Source of the DNA: Desulfobacterales bacterium
GTDB lineage: Bacteria; Desulfobacterota; Desulfobacteria; Desulfobacterales; C00003106
Assembly (NCBI GenBank): GCA_030594505.1
Contig: JAUVFC010000023.1
Location: 1-12,377, forward strand
DNA: 12,377 nucleotides
Direction of reading: 5' to 3'
Position numbers and translations under genes: made by a program. Within the stretch, counting starts at the first letter, position 1, and each line of letters opens with the position of its first letter. Below are positions 1 through 5,507 of this stretch, piece after piece. Below the pieces are notes generated by a model that did no database searches, was not told the DNA's origin, and saw only the letters and a program-made list of their open reading frames with translations.

Positions 1-89
1 AGTGAGAACGAGACAAAATTTTCGCAAATTTGAGGAGAATAGCAGGCCTATTTGACGAAAACTTGCGGAAATTTGGGCCGTTTCTCACT
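1..89. repeat. Imperfect palindromic repeat overlapping the 3' end of the BioH-like gene
   Basis: The outer arms AGTGAGAACG (1-10) and CGTTTCTCACT (79-89) are near-perfect inverted repeats. Further in, AAATTTTCGCAAATTT on the left pairs with the complement of a matching stretch ending near 75, with a few mismatches. The centre is near the GGCC at about 46-49. The right arm carries the TGA stop of the BioH-like gene (85-87). It could act as a transcript-end hairpin for the biotin operon or be a dispersed palindromic (REP/MITE-like) unit. It is unrelated in sequence to the palindromes at 3291 and 12060. It begins at the window edge, so its true left limit is unknown. Confidence 0.6.
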
Positions 90-873
90 CTTTTGCAGTA
101 GGATCAGAATTCTCGGACAGCCTCCTAGCCTTGAACCGTGAACCCCGGAACTGTGAACCTGTAAACAACCTTTCCTTGAAATCCGGCTCAAGAAACGGCA
201 GGTGCCCGCTCTTTTCAAAAAGTACAACATGAGAAGAAGGTAGCCCCTCCGTCAATTCCAATATCCCGGAATAGGGCGCAATCCTGTCTTTTTTGCCATG
301 AATCAGCCGAACAGGATGTCTTTTCAGCAATGCAGGGTCAAGTCCCTGCCGTGCCAGATAATCCAACCCTTTCAAAAGGTATTCCAGGTCAAGTCCCTTT
401 ATATAGGATGAAAACAGGTGTTCCTCAAACCACTTAAAGGGACGCTTTTGTCCCATAAAACAATTTCTATAGAACTGTGCCAGGTAAAGCTTACGATCCT
501 CCATCAACAAAGACCTCTGAGAATCGATCTGTTCTTTCGGGTATCTTTCCCGCATGGAAACCAGAAAGACTTCTCTTACAATCTCTCCGTATTCCTTTAA
601 AAAATCAAGGGCTAAAAATCCTCCCATCGACCATCCGAACAGAGAAACTTTTTTAATGCCGTTCCGCTCAAGCGCTCGTATAAGATCTTCGTTGAAATTC
701 GCCGTATCGATTTTTTGCGGAACTATATAATTGAAATCAAGATCCAGCGGTTCAAATACCCGCGCGTCGAAACCCCATCCCGGCGCCAATACCAGGGTTC
801 TGTCGTATCCCCTGTGCAGATATTGAAACTTAGAGGCCTTTGCATAACCGCCATTATGAGCGCTATGCTTCAC
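85..873 (-). CDS. BioH-like alpha/beta hydrolase (probable pimeloyl-ACP methyl ester esterase)
   Basis: A 262-residue alpha/beta hydrolase. The nucleophile elbow GWSMGG gives Ser82, HGKKD gives Asp196 and SGHLPF gives His224, a complete catalytic triad. PGWGFD (31-36) is the likely oxyanion strand loop, comparable to the HGWG of BioH. No signal peptide is visible, so it is cytoplasmic. Lying last in a bioB-bioF-hydrolase operon, it most likely cleaves the methyl ester of pimeloyl-ACP, the gate between the disguised fatty-acid route and BioF. This role comes from context and fold; non-orthologous esterases are common at this step, so no gene symbol is assigned. The start is GTG, 51 bases after the bioF stop; no nearby in-frame ATG was seen. 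The last 25 or so residues (GSQFRGSRF and onward) come from repetitive DNA and do not resemble a normal BioH end. Confidence 0.8.
   Translation of the reverse strand: MKHSAHNGGYAKASKFQYLHRGYDRTLVLAPGWGFDARVFEPLDLDFNYIVPQKIDTANFNEDLIRALERNGIKKVSLFGWSMGGFLALDFLKEYGEIVREVFLVSMRERYPKEQIDSQRSLLMEDRKLYLAQFYRNCFMGQKRPFKWFEEHLFSSYIKGLDLEYLLKGLDYLARQGLDPALLKRHPVRLIHGKKDRIAPYSGILELTEGLPSSHVVLFEKSGHLPFLEPDFKERLFTGSQFRGSRFKARRLSENSDPTAKE
131..166. repeat. Short tandem GAACYGTGAACC repeat inside the hydrolase 3' end
   Basis: Two imperfect units of about 14-15 bases (gaaccgtgaacccc at 133-146 and ggaactgtgaacctg at 147-161) lie head to tail. On the minus strand they encode the duplicated pentapeptides GSQFR and GSRFK in the C-terminal tail of the BioH-like protein. 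This looks like intergenic-type repetitive DNA captured as coding sequence. Confidence 0.55.
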
Positions 874-924
874 TTCGTGCCCGTGATGCGGCGTTAGTCT
901 TCAAAATTTAATCCTCGAAATACT

Positions 925-2151
925 CTATGTATTCCTCCGGTTAATTTTTTCGCCTTCCTTGCCTGACGAAAAAAATGTCGCGTTATGCAAAGGTCTCACT
1001 TGTTGAAACGCATTTTTCAGGACATCCGCGACCCTGTGAAGGTCTTCTTCTGAGTGGTGATAGGTAACAGAGAATCTTATACGAGCCTCTGCTCTCGGCA
1101 CAGTGGGAGGACGCACGGCAAGAGCGAAAACAAAATCTTTTTGAAGGAGATCGGAGATTTTCAATGTCGCGGCATTTTCCCCCACGATTACAGGGACAAT
1201 CTGTGAGGCCCCCCTGACATTAAGCCCCTTTTCTTTTAGCACACCTCGAAAATATGTTGCCTTTTCCAGCAAAACCCTTCTCCGGAACGGCTCTTCCGCC
1301 AGCATCTTTACCCCCTTGATACTCGCGCCGATTACCGAAGGGGGGAGCGCCGTGGAATATATAAAACTCCTTGCCCTGTTGATACAATAATCGATCAGAC
1401 TTCGGGACGCAGCAACATACGCACCGTAGCTTCCCAGCGCCTTTCCGAATGTTCCGATAATAATATCCACCCCGGAGGCAAGACCGTATTCTTCGGCAAC
1501 CCCGGCTCCTGTTTTGCCAAAGACTCCCACAGCGTGCGCCTCATCCAGCATAAAAAGGGCGTCATATCTTTCTTTCAATTCCACCATCTCTTTGAGGGGT
1601 ATCCTGTCTCCGTCCATACTGAAAACAGACTCGGTAACAATAAGGGCTTTTTTGAATCTTTTCCTTTCTCTTTTCAGCAGGTCTTCAAGATGGTTCAGGT
1701 CGTTATGTCGAAAACGGAAAAACCGAGCGCCCGAAAGAAGTATCCCGTCTACAATACTTGCATGGTTAAGACGATCTGAAAATATGACATCCTTTTTGTC
1801 ACACAATGCAGGGATAAGGCCGATATTGGCCAGGTATCCGCTTCCGAACAACAATGCTTTTTCCTTACCGATAAAACCTGCCATCCGGTCTTCAAGCTGG
1901 TGGTGGACACATAAATCCCCGCTCATAAGTCTTGAGGCCGAAGAACTGGTCCCGTATTCATTGGCCGCCTTTATGCCCTCTTCCAAAAGTCCGGGATGTC
2001 CCGCGAGGCCGAGATAGTCATTGGAGGAAAAGTTGATATATTCCGCCTCACCTATGCATACCCTGCCATGCCCGGCACATCGCACCGGCTTGAGGGTTCG
2101 CAACAGGCGTTCTTTTTTCCACCCCTCCAGGGATTCTTTTACCCATTCCAT
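925..2151 (-). CDS. bioF: 8-amino-7-oxononanoate synthase (AONS/KAPA synthase), BioF
   Basis: A PLP-dependent alpha-oxoamine synthase of 408 residues that condenses pimeloyl-ACP (or -CoA) with L-alanine to 8-amino-7-oxononanoate, the first committed ring-building step of biotin synthesis. Visible family features are SNDYLGL (43-49), the SRLMSG segment (73-78), His130 in DRLNHAS, TESVFSMDGD (173-182), DEAHAVGVFG (203-212) that contacts the PLP ring, and Lys237 in TFGKALGSYG as the Schiff-base lysine. RPPTVPRAEARIRFSV (347-362) matches the substrate-binding C-terminal motif, with RAE where many homologues have a glycine. The ATG overlaps the end of bioB by 13 bases, so the two are probably translationally coupled. 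The tail after about residue 384 is extra relative to E. coli BioF. Related enzymes (2-amino-3-ketobutyrate CoA ligase, serine palmitoyltransferase) are less likely given the bioB neighbour. Confidence 0.95.
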   Translation of the reverse strand: MEWVKESLEGWKKERLLRTLKPVRCAGHGRVCIGEAEYINFSSNDYLGLAGHPGLLEEGIKAANEYGTSSSASRLMSGDLCVHHQLEDRMAGFIGKEKALLFGSGYLANIGLIPALCDKKDVIFSDRLNHASIVDGILLSGARFFRFRHNDLNHLEDLLKRERKRFKKALIVTESVFSMDGDRIPLKEMVELKERYDALFMLDEAHAVGVFGKTGAGVAEEYGLASGVDIIIGTFGKALGSYGAYVAASRSLIDYCINRARSFIYSTALPPSVIGASIKGVKMLAEEPFRRRVLLEKATYFRGVLKEKGLNVRGASQIVPVIVGENAATLKISDLLQKDFVFALAVRPPTVPRAEARIRFSVTYHHSEEDLHRVADVLKNAFQQVRPLHNATFFSSGKEGEKINRRNT

Positions 2152-3080
2152 AACTCTTTTATCTCTGCCACCATGGCAAGGTCGTCTTCCGCGGACCTCC
2201 CCTTCACTGTCAGATATCCCCCGATCATCATCCCGTTCGCGCCGGCCATAAAGGCCAACCCCTGGAAATCCTTCAGAACCGATTCTCTACCGGCCACTAT
2301 CCTTATTGTCTTATCACCTAAAATAAGACGAAATATCGCAATCGCTCTAAGGATGTCCGCTATTGAAATGGTTTGTTTCCCTTCAAGCGGCGTCCCTTTC
2401 AGAGGAACAAGTATATTGATGGGAATTGAATCGACTTCGAGATCTTTTAACGTAAGGGCCATGCGAATTCGATCCTCTTCACTTTCACCGAGCCCGACAA
2501 TGCCCCCGCTGCACACCTCAAGACCGACCTCCTGGGCCGCCCGTATTGTTTTGATCCTGTCCTCAAACGTGTGGGTGGTGACAATCCTGCGATAAAACTC
2601 GGGGGATGTCTCTATGTTGTGATGATAACGGCTAAGCCCGGCATCTTTTAACAGGGCAAGAGATCTTGTATCCAGTATCCCCAGCGACGCGCAAGGAATT
2701 ATCCCGATTTTTTCTTTTATTGCGCTTACTACTTCTGAGATCGTTTCTATCTCTTTTGGGGTAGGCCCCTTTCCGCTGGTAACAATGGAAAATCTTTCCG
2801 CCCCGATATCCTTTGCACGCTGTGCCTCCTCAAGAAGTTTTTTTTTACTCTTTAAAGGGAATACAGGGGCATTGGTATTGTAATGGGCTGATTGCGCGCA
2901 AAACTTGCAGTCCTCGCTGCACCGCCCTGATTTGGCGTTGGCAATACCGCACAACTCAAACCCTGTCCCTGCCCGATGAGCCCTTTCTTCGTTGGCAAGC
3001 GAAATCAGTTGCCACGTCGAGCGGTCTTGAAATCGGAGATCCGCCGTTTTTGTTGCGGAATCATATGCCTTCCAGTTCAT
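2139..3080 (-). CDS. bioB: Biotin synthase, radical SAM (BioB)
   Basis: Radical SAM enzyme inserting sulfur into dethiobiotin. From the chosen ATG it has 313 residues. CSEDCKFC (54-61) is the Cx3Cx2C motif for the SAM [4Fe-4S] cluster. Other BioB landmarks are YHHNIETSPEFY (152-163), VCSGGIVGLGE (189-199), SIPINILVPLKGTPLEG (218-234) and IRIVAGRE (259-266). Of the classical auxiliary-cluster ligands, Cys130, Cys190 and Arg260 are present, but the first cysteine (E. coli Cys97, in RFC) is Ser98 here (RFS). An in-frame TTG nine codons upstream (3105-3107) is an alternative start; ATG at 3080 is preferred because AGGG lies about 10 bases upstream. The N-terminus is short compared with E. coli BioB, and codons 6-16 lie in a DNA repeat also found just upstream of the gene. 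First gene of a bioB-bioF-hydrolase operon. Confidence 0.95.
   Translation of the reverse strand: MNWKAYDSATKTADLRFQDRSTWQLISLANEERAHRAGTGFELCGIANAKSGRCSEDCKFCAQSAHYNTNAPVFPLKSKKKLLEEAQRAKDIGAERFSIVTSGKGPTPKEIETISEVVSAIKEKIGIIPCASLGILDTRSLALLKDAGLSRYHHNIETSPEFYRRIVTTHTFEDRIKTIRAAQEVGLEVCSGGIVGLGESEEDRIRMALTLKDLEVDSIPINILVPLKGTPLEGKQTISIADILRAIAIFRLILGDKTIRIVAGRESVLKDFQGLAFMAGANGMMIGGYLTVKGRSAEDDLAMVAEIKELWNG
3031..3058. repeat. 28-bp direct repeat, copy A (inside bioB, codons about 8-17)
   Basis: It begins aatcggagatccgcc, identical over 15 bases to the start of copy B at 3106-3133. The following 13 bases match at 10 positions (25 of 28 overall). The copies are 75 bases apart, exactly 25 codons, and on the minus strand both read ADLR in the bioB frame. 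Each copy also contains a small inverted repeat (CCGC...GCGG). Confidence 0.75.
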
Positions 3081-3105
3081 AGCGCAATACCCTGAAGAGT
3101 CCCAC

Positions 3106-3133
3106 AATCGGAGATCCGCCGGTCTTGTGGCGG
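3106..3133. repeat. 28-bp direct repeat, copy B, with leader hairpin upstream of bioB
   Basis: Partner of the copy at 3031-3058. Here the inverted repeat is a perfect 5-bp stem, CCGCC (3116-3120) and GGCGG (3129-3133), around an 8-base loop. It lies about 35-55 bases upstream of the chosen bioB ATG, so it would form a hairpin in the bioB mRNA leader. The alternative TTG start of bioB sits at its edge (3105-3107). Confidence 0.65.
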
Positions 3134-3139
3134 GCTGTC

Positions 3140-3163
3140 GGGACTTTTTACGAAATCATCAAT
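3140..3163. repeat. Solitary end of the dispersed palindromic element
   Basis: These 24 bases (gggactttttacgaaatc and onward) are the exact reverse complement of 12063-12086, the left terminal inverted repeat of the element between flhB and flhA. They also match, with a few changes, the right end of the element at 3291-3483 (3462-3484). No partner arm was found to the left within bioB, so this is a remnant or single-ended copy. It lies in the bioB leader between the candidate promoter and the start codon. Confidence 0.75.
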
Positions 3164-3185
3164 TTTAAAAATTATGCAAATTTTT

Positions 3186-3213
3186 AATATACTACAGTCA
3201 TCATAAAATGCAA
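3186..3213 (-). promoter_or_regulatory. Candidate sigma-70-type promoter for the bioB operon
   Basis: Read on the minus strand: TTGCAT (3213-3208), a 16-base spacer, then TATATT (3191-3186, five of six to TATAAT). Transcription would begin near 3179, giving a leader of about 100 bases that includes the solitary repeat end and the hairpin at 3116-3133. The -35 match is poor and the region is AT-rich, so chance matches are easy. No BirA-type operator (TTAACC...GGTTAA-like) was recognised. Confidence 0.35.
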
Positions 3214-3256
3214 GGCTCACAATTTTAAGAATATATACTTTGCATATCGAAGCGAC

Positions 3257-3284
3257 TTGACATAAAAAACAGGCCTGTTAGTAT
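3257..3284 (+). promoter_or_regulatory. Candidate promoter for the SH3b gene, with palindromic spacer
   Basis: A perfect TTGACA (3257-3262) is followed after 16 bases by TAGTAT (3279-3284); weaker alternatives at longer spacing are TATTAA (3282-3287). The spacer contains the perfect 12-bp palindrome AACAGGCCTGTT (3268-3279), well placed to be a repressor operator. Transcription would start at about the left edge of the palindromic element (3291), putting the whole element in the 5' leader of the SH3b mRNA. Confidence 0.45.
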
Positions 3285-3290
3285 TAAAAT

Positions 3291-3483
3291 TGATGGTCTC
3301 GTAAAAAGTCTTTGATGAGCCTATTTTGGTCATCTTTTTGTAAAGCTTCTTAGCGAAGCGGAGCGTCAAAATCGTAAACTGTTTGAGGGCGTTAGCCCGA
3401 GTTTTTACGATTTAGCGAAGCGAGGTTAGAAGCTTCAAAAAGTGACCAATCGGGCGAATTGAAGACTTTTTACGAGACCATCA
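3291..3483. repeat. 193-bp palindromic MITE-like element, copy 1
   Basis: The termini 3290-3312 and 3462-3484 are perfect 23-bp inverted repeats (TTGATGGTCTCG...). Nearly the whole interior is also self-complementary: AAGCTTCT (near 3343) with AGAAGCTT (near 3428), AAATCGTAAA with TTTACGATTT, and an apical hairpin GGGC-GTTA-GCCC (3387-3398). The four bases AAAT flank both sides (3287-3290 and 3484-3487), a possible target-site duplication, though low in complexity. It encodes no protein. A diverged second copy is at 12060-12260. The family is not one I recognise; it has the form of a non-autonomous mobile element or a structured dispersed repeat. Together with the flanking sites it accounts for most of the gene-free stretch 3081-3547. 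Confidence 0.85.
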
Positions 3484-3547
3484 AAATTGAAATAATAGAA
3501 TGCTGGTTGTGATTATACAAAACGAGATCGCAAGATAGGATGTGCCA

Positions 3548-4102
3548 ATGAAAAAAAATTATGCATGGTTTATAGTTATTATTCTTTCTCTGGCCCTTCC
3601 TCTGTCTGTAAGAGGAATTGCTACAGCAAAAACAATGTATGTGACCGACATCTTGCTTGCAAGCATAAGGACCGGCCCTAGCACCGAGAACAAGATCGTT
3701 GCTTTTGCAAAGTCGAATCACAGGGTCGAGGTGCTGGAAGAATCAGAGGATTGGTCATATGTCAAGCTAAGGAACGGGAAAGAGGGGTGGATGCTTTCGC
3801 GTCTTCTTTTAGCGGGGCCTACTAAAGACCGGGTTATCAAACAATTGCAAACAGATAATAAGGGATTAAACGAAGAGTGCTCTGTCCTGCGAAAGGAAAA
3901 CACGCGTCTAAAAGCAGAATCTCTTGAGCAGCAAAGCATGATTAAAAAACAAAACAAGTCCTTGTTTAATCTGGAACAAAAGACAGATGACCTGAGTCAC
4001 AATCGACCAACACGGTGGTTGCTAAGCGGCGCTTTGGTATTACTGATAGGGATACTTGTCGGCTATTCTTCCAGAAAAAAGAAAAAAGGTATGTTCACAT
4101 AA
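3548..4102 (+). CDS. SH3b-domain membrane protein (YgiM / TIGR04211-like)
   Basis: A 184-residue envelope protein. The N-terminus has a signal-peptide-like hydrophobic stretch (about 7-25). A bacterial SH3 domain follows (about 29-87): MYVTDILLASIRTGPS, VEVLEES, WSYVKLRNGKEGWM. Then comes a Lys/Glu/Gln-rich predicted coiled coil (about 95-145), one membrane helix (about 157-173) and a basic tail SSRKKKK. This domain order is that of the TIGR04211 SH3 domain protein family, which includes E. coli YgiM; the molecular role is not established. The SH3b domain would face the periplasm and may bind cell-wall peptides (inference). The ATG at 3548 is chosen over GTG at 3542 because AGGA (3537-3540) is 7 bases upstream. 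It is the only plus-strand gene and converges on the flagellar operon with 6 bases between stop codons. Confidence 0.85.
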   Translation: MKKNYAWFIVIILSLALPLSVRGIATAKTMYVTDILLASIRTGPSTENKIVAFAKSNHRVEVLEESEDWSYVKLRNGKEGWMLSRLLLAGPTKDRVIKQLQTDNKGLNEECSVLRKENTRLKAESLEQQSMIKKQNKSLFNLEQKTDDLSHNRPTRWLLSGALVLLIGILVGYSSRKKKKGMFT

Positions 4103-4108
4103 TAAAAC

Positions 4109-4381
4109 TTATAATATCTCTTTTTTCTTGTTCAGGGAATAAACAAACGCAAGGAGTTCCGCCACTGCCACATATACCGTAGGCGGGATCTCCTCATTAA
4201 GATCAAGCTTAGACAGGACTTCAATAAGGTCGGGTTCGTCTTTGATGGGAATGTCGTGTTGCCGGGCAAGTTCGATGATCTTTTCCGCAATTTTCCCCTC
4301 TCCCCTGGCGGTTACCGTAGGAGCATTATCTTCACCTGATTTATATCGCAGCGCAACGGCTTTTTTGCGTTTCTTTGCCAT
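4109..4381 (-). CDS. Stand-alone FlhB C-terminal-domain protein (YlqH-like)
   Basis: A 90-residue cytoplasmic protein matching only the cytosolic C-terminal domain of FlhB/EscU export-switch proteins: AVALRYKSGEDNAPTVTARG, a central helix with DIPIKDEPDL, then EEIPPTVYVAVAELLAFVYSL. The autocleavage motif NPTH and the whole membrane part are absent, so it mimics the cleaved FlhB C-fragment. Comparable free-standing proteins (B. subtilis YlqH) sit beside FliK-like genes, as here. The C-terminal helix closely resembles that of the true FlhB at 12262-12377. Presumed role: an export-gate or substrate-switch accessory (inference). ATG at 4381 is preferred, with GAGGGG just upstream; a TTG at 4438 would add 19 unrelated residues and overlap the FliK-like gene. 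Last gene of the flagellar operon. Confidence 0.88.
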   Translation of the reverse strand: MAKKRKKAVALRYKSGEDNAPTVTARGEGKIAEKIIELARQHDIPIKDEPDLIEVLSKLDLNEEIPPTVYVAVAELLAFVYSLNKKKEIL

Positions 4382-4388
4382 ATACCCC

Positions 4389-5507
4389 TCAAACCACCAG
4401 ACTGAGAAAACGCTCTTCCCTGTCAATGAGTTCTTCAACTAATGAGGCGCCTTCCAGTACCTCAGTCTCTTCCAAAGCGCACATAAACTCGTGAACAAAA
4501 AAACCGAGCCGCAAAAAACGCGTCTTTAACTCCGGAATATGTTTGCCGATGAACGACTGTATCCGGGGATCCGCAACCAAAAACCGACCTTTGATAGTTT
4601 TGTCCAAAATGGACATATCCGCACGAAGGGGACCGAGATGAGACATCCGCAGTAAAAATGAGATCCGGATAATATCCTTCCCTTCTTCCTTTGTATTATC
4701 CTTTTTTCTATTTTTGGGGAGTTCGATCAGGAGCTGCCCGAAGCTGAGGAGATCATTCCATTGAACCGGAAATGAAAAAAAGAGCTTCCCCTTTTCTTCC
4801 AAAGCAGTATAATTCAAAATTTGAAGTTGTTCTAAAGAATCAACGAATCTTTGAATCTCATCCCTTGATACTATATCAAAAGCCTTCCAGCCTTGAAGCA
4901 ACTTCATTGTCAATCCTTTAAGATCACTTTTCAGCAGCAGATTGATGTCACTGCTTGAAAAGGTTTTTTTTGAAAACAACTGCTTAAGCTTATGCTCCCA
5001 CGTCAATCCTGAACCATCAATAAGGGTCTTTAAAAAATGGGGATCAGAAACGCCGGACGATTTCAAGGCAATCCTTGTCATTAATGCCTTAAGGTCGGTT
5101 ATAGTCGAGATTATCTCTTTTCCCGTCGCGCTTAGACCTGATGAAGCAAGAAGATTAAACAGTTCCACAATAAATTTATATGGAGAAGAACTCCCGGAGG
5201 TGGTTGCTAAAAGGGAAACAGGTCCATCCCCCACTGGTCTGTGTAAACTGATCAATCTCAAAACTTTTTGCGGAACTACCTGTTCAACTTTGAACAGAGA
5301 GACATCACCTTTTTGCAGGGGGAACAGCGTCCTTACCCGGACTTTTTTCCCTTTGATCAGGAGTACGGCGTTATGCGGGGAAATAGAATCTAAGACCCGG
5401 CCTTCTACGACCTCGTTTTTTTGTAAAGAGGGGCCTCTTTCAGCGCCGGTGATATTCTGAATTTCAGCCTTTGCGGAAGATATTAGTATGTGGCTGATAT
5501 CGTTCAA
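4389..5507 (-). CDS. FliK-like flagellar hook-length control / substrate-switch protein
   Basis: A 372-residue protein. The N-terminal part (about 32-90) has the pattern VVEGRVLD...NAVLLIKGKKVRVRTLFPLQKGD...VPQKVLRLIS seen at the start of many FliK-like/YlqG proteins. The middle is a variable helical region. The C-terminal part (about 240-345) resembles the Flg_hook domain: FSFPVQWND, then LGPLRADMSILDKTIKGRFLVADPR and helices up to LRLGFFVHEF. FliK proteins act as secreted rulers whose C-terminal domain makes FlhB switch from hook to filament export. The next gene is an FlhB C-domain mimic, which strengthens the reading. The start is TTG, inside a 4-base TTGA overlap with the upstream stop, indicating coupling; no nearby in-frame ATG is visible. 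It may be an accessory paralogue, with the main FliK near hook genes elsewhere. Confidence 0.78.
   Translation of the reverse strand: MNDISHILISSAKAEIQNITGAERGPSLQKNEVVEGRVLDSISPHNAVLLIKGKKVRVRTLFPLQKGDVSLFKVEQVVPQKVLRLISLHRPVGDGPVSLLATTSGSSSPYKFIVELFNLLASSGLSATGKEIISTITDLKALMTRIALKSSGVSDPHFLKTLIDGSGLTWEHKLKQLFSKKTFSSSDINLLLKSDLKGLTMKLLQGWKAFDIVSRDEIQRFVDSLEQLQILNYTALEEKGKLFFSFPVQWNDLLSFGQLLIELPKNRKKDNTKEEGKDIIRISFLLRMSHLGPLRADMSILDKTIKGRFLVADPRIQSFIGKHIPELKTRFLRLGFFVHEFMCALEETEVLEGASLVEELIDREERFLSLVV

Noticed and set aside
1514..2595. Long plus-strand reading frames (167 and 199 codons) opposite bioF and bioB
   Set aside because: They lie entirely antisense to two well-supported genes, show no recognisable domain, and have the composition expected of complementary codons.
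3105..3107. TTG as the bioB start codon
   Set aside because: It would add nine residues (with no family similarity) and lies at the edge of a hairpin; ATG at 3080 has a better-placed AGGG. Not excluded.
3031..3484. CRISPR-like repeats
   Set aside because: Repeats are only two copies each, imperfect, unevenly spaced or palindromic, with no spacers of uniform length and no cas genes.
3081..3547. BirA operator or a riboswitch in the bioB upstream region
   Set aside because: No TTAACC/GGTTAA-type dyad or known riboswitch core was recognised; only the short GC hairpin and the repeat element end are visible.
4079..4129. Inverted repeat AAGAAAAAAG / CTTTTTTCTT between the converging SH3b and YlqH-like genes, as a bidirectional terminator
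   Set aside because: The stem is nearly all A-T with a 31-base loop and overlaps the coding ends; it may help termination but is not distinguishable from homopolymer runs.
4382..4438. TTG-initiated longer form of the YlqH-like protein
   Set aside because: It adds 19 residues overlapping the FliK-like gene; ATG at 4381 has a GAGGGG just upstream and begins where the FlhB C-domain similarity begins.
4942..5460. Plus-strand reading frame of 172 codons opposite the FliK-like gene
   Set aside because: Antisense shadow without ribosome-binding site or recognisable motif; the minus-strand gene fits the operon and has domain similarity.
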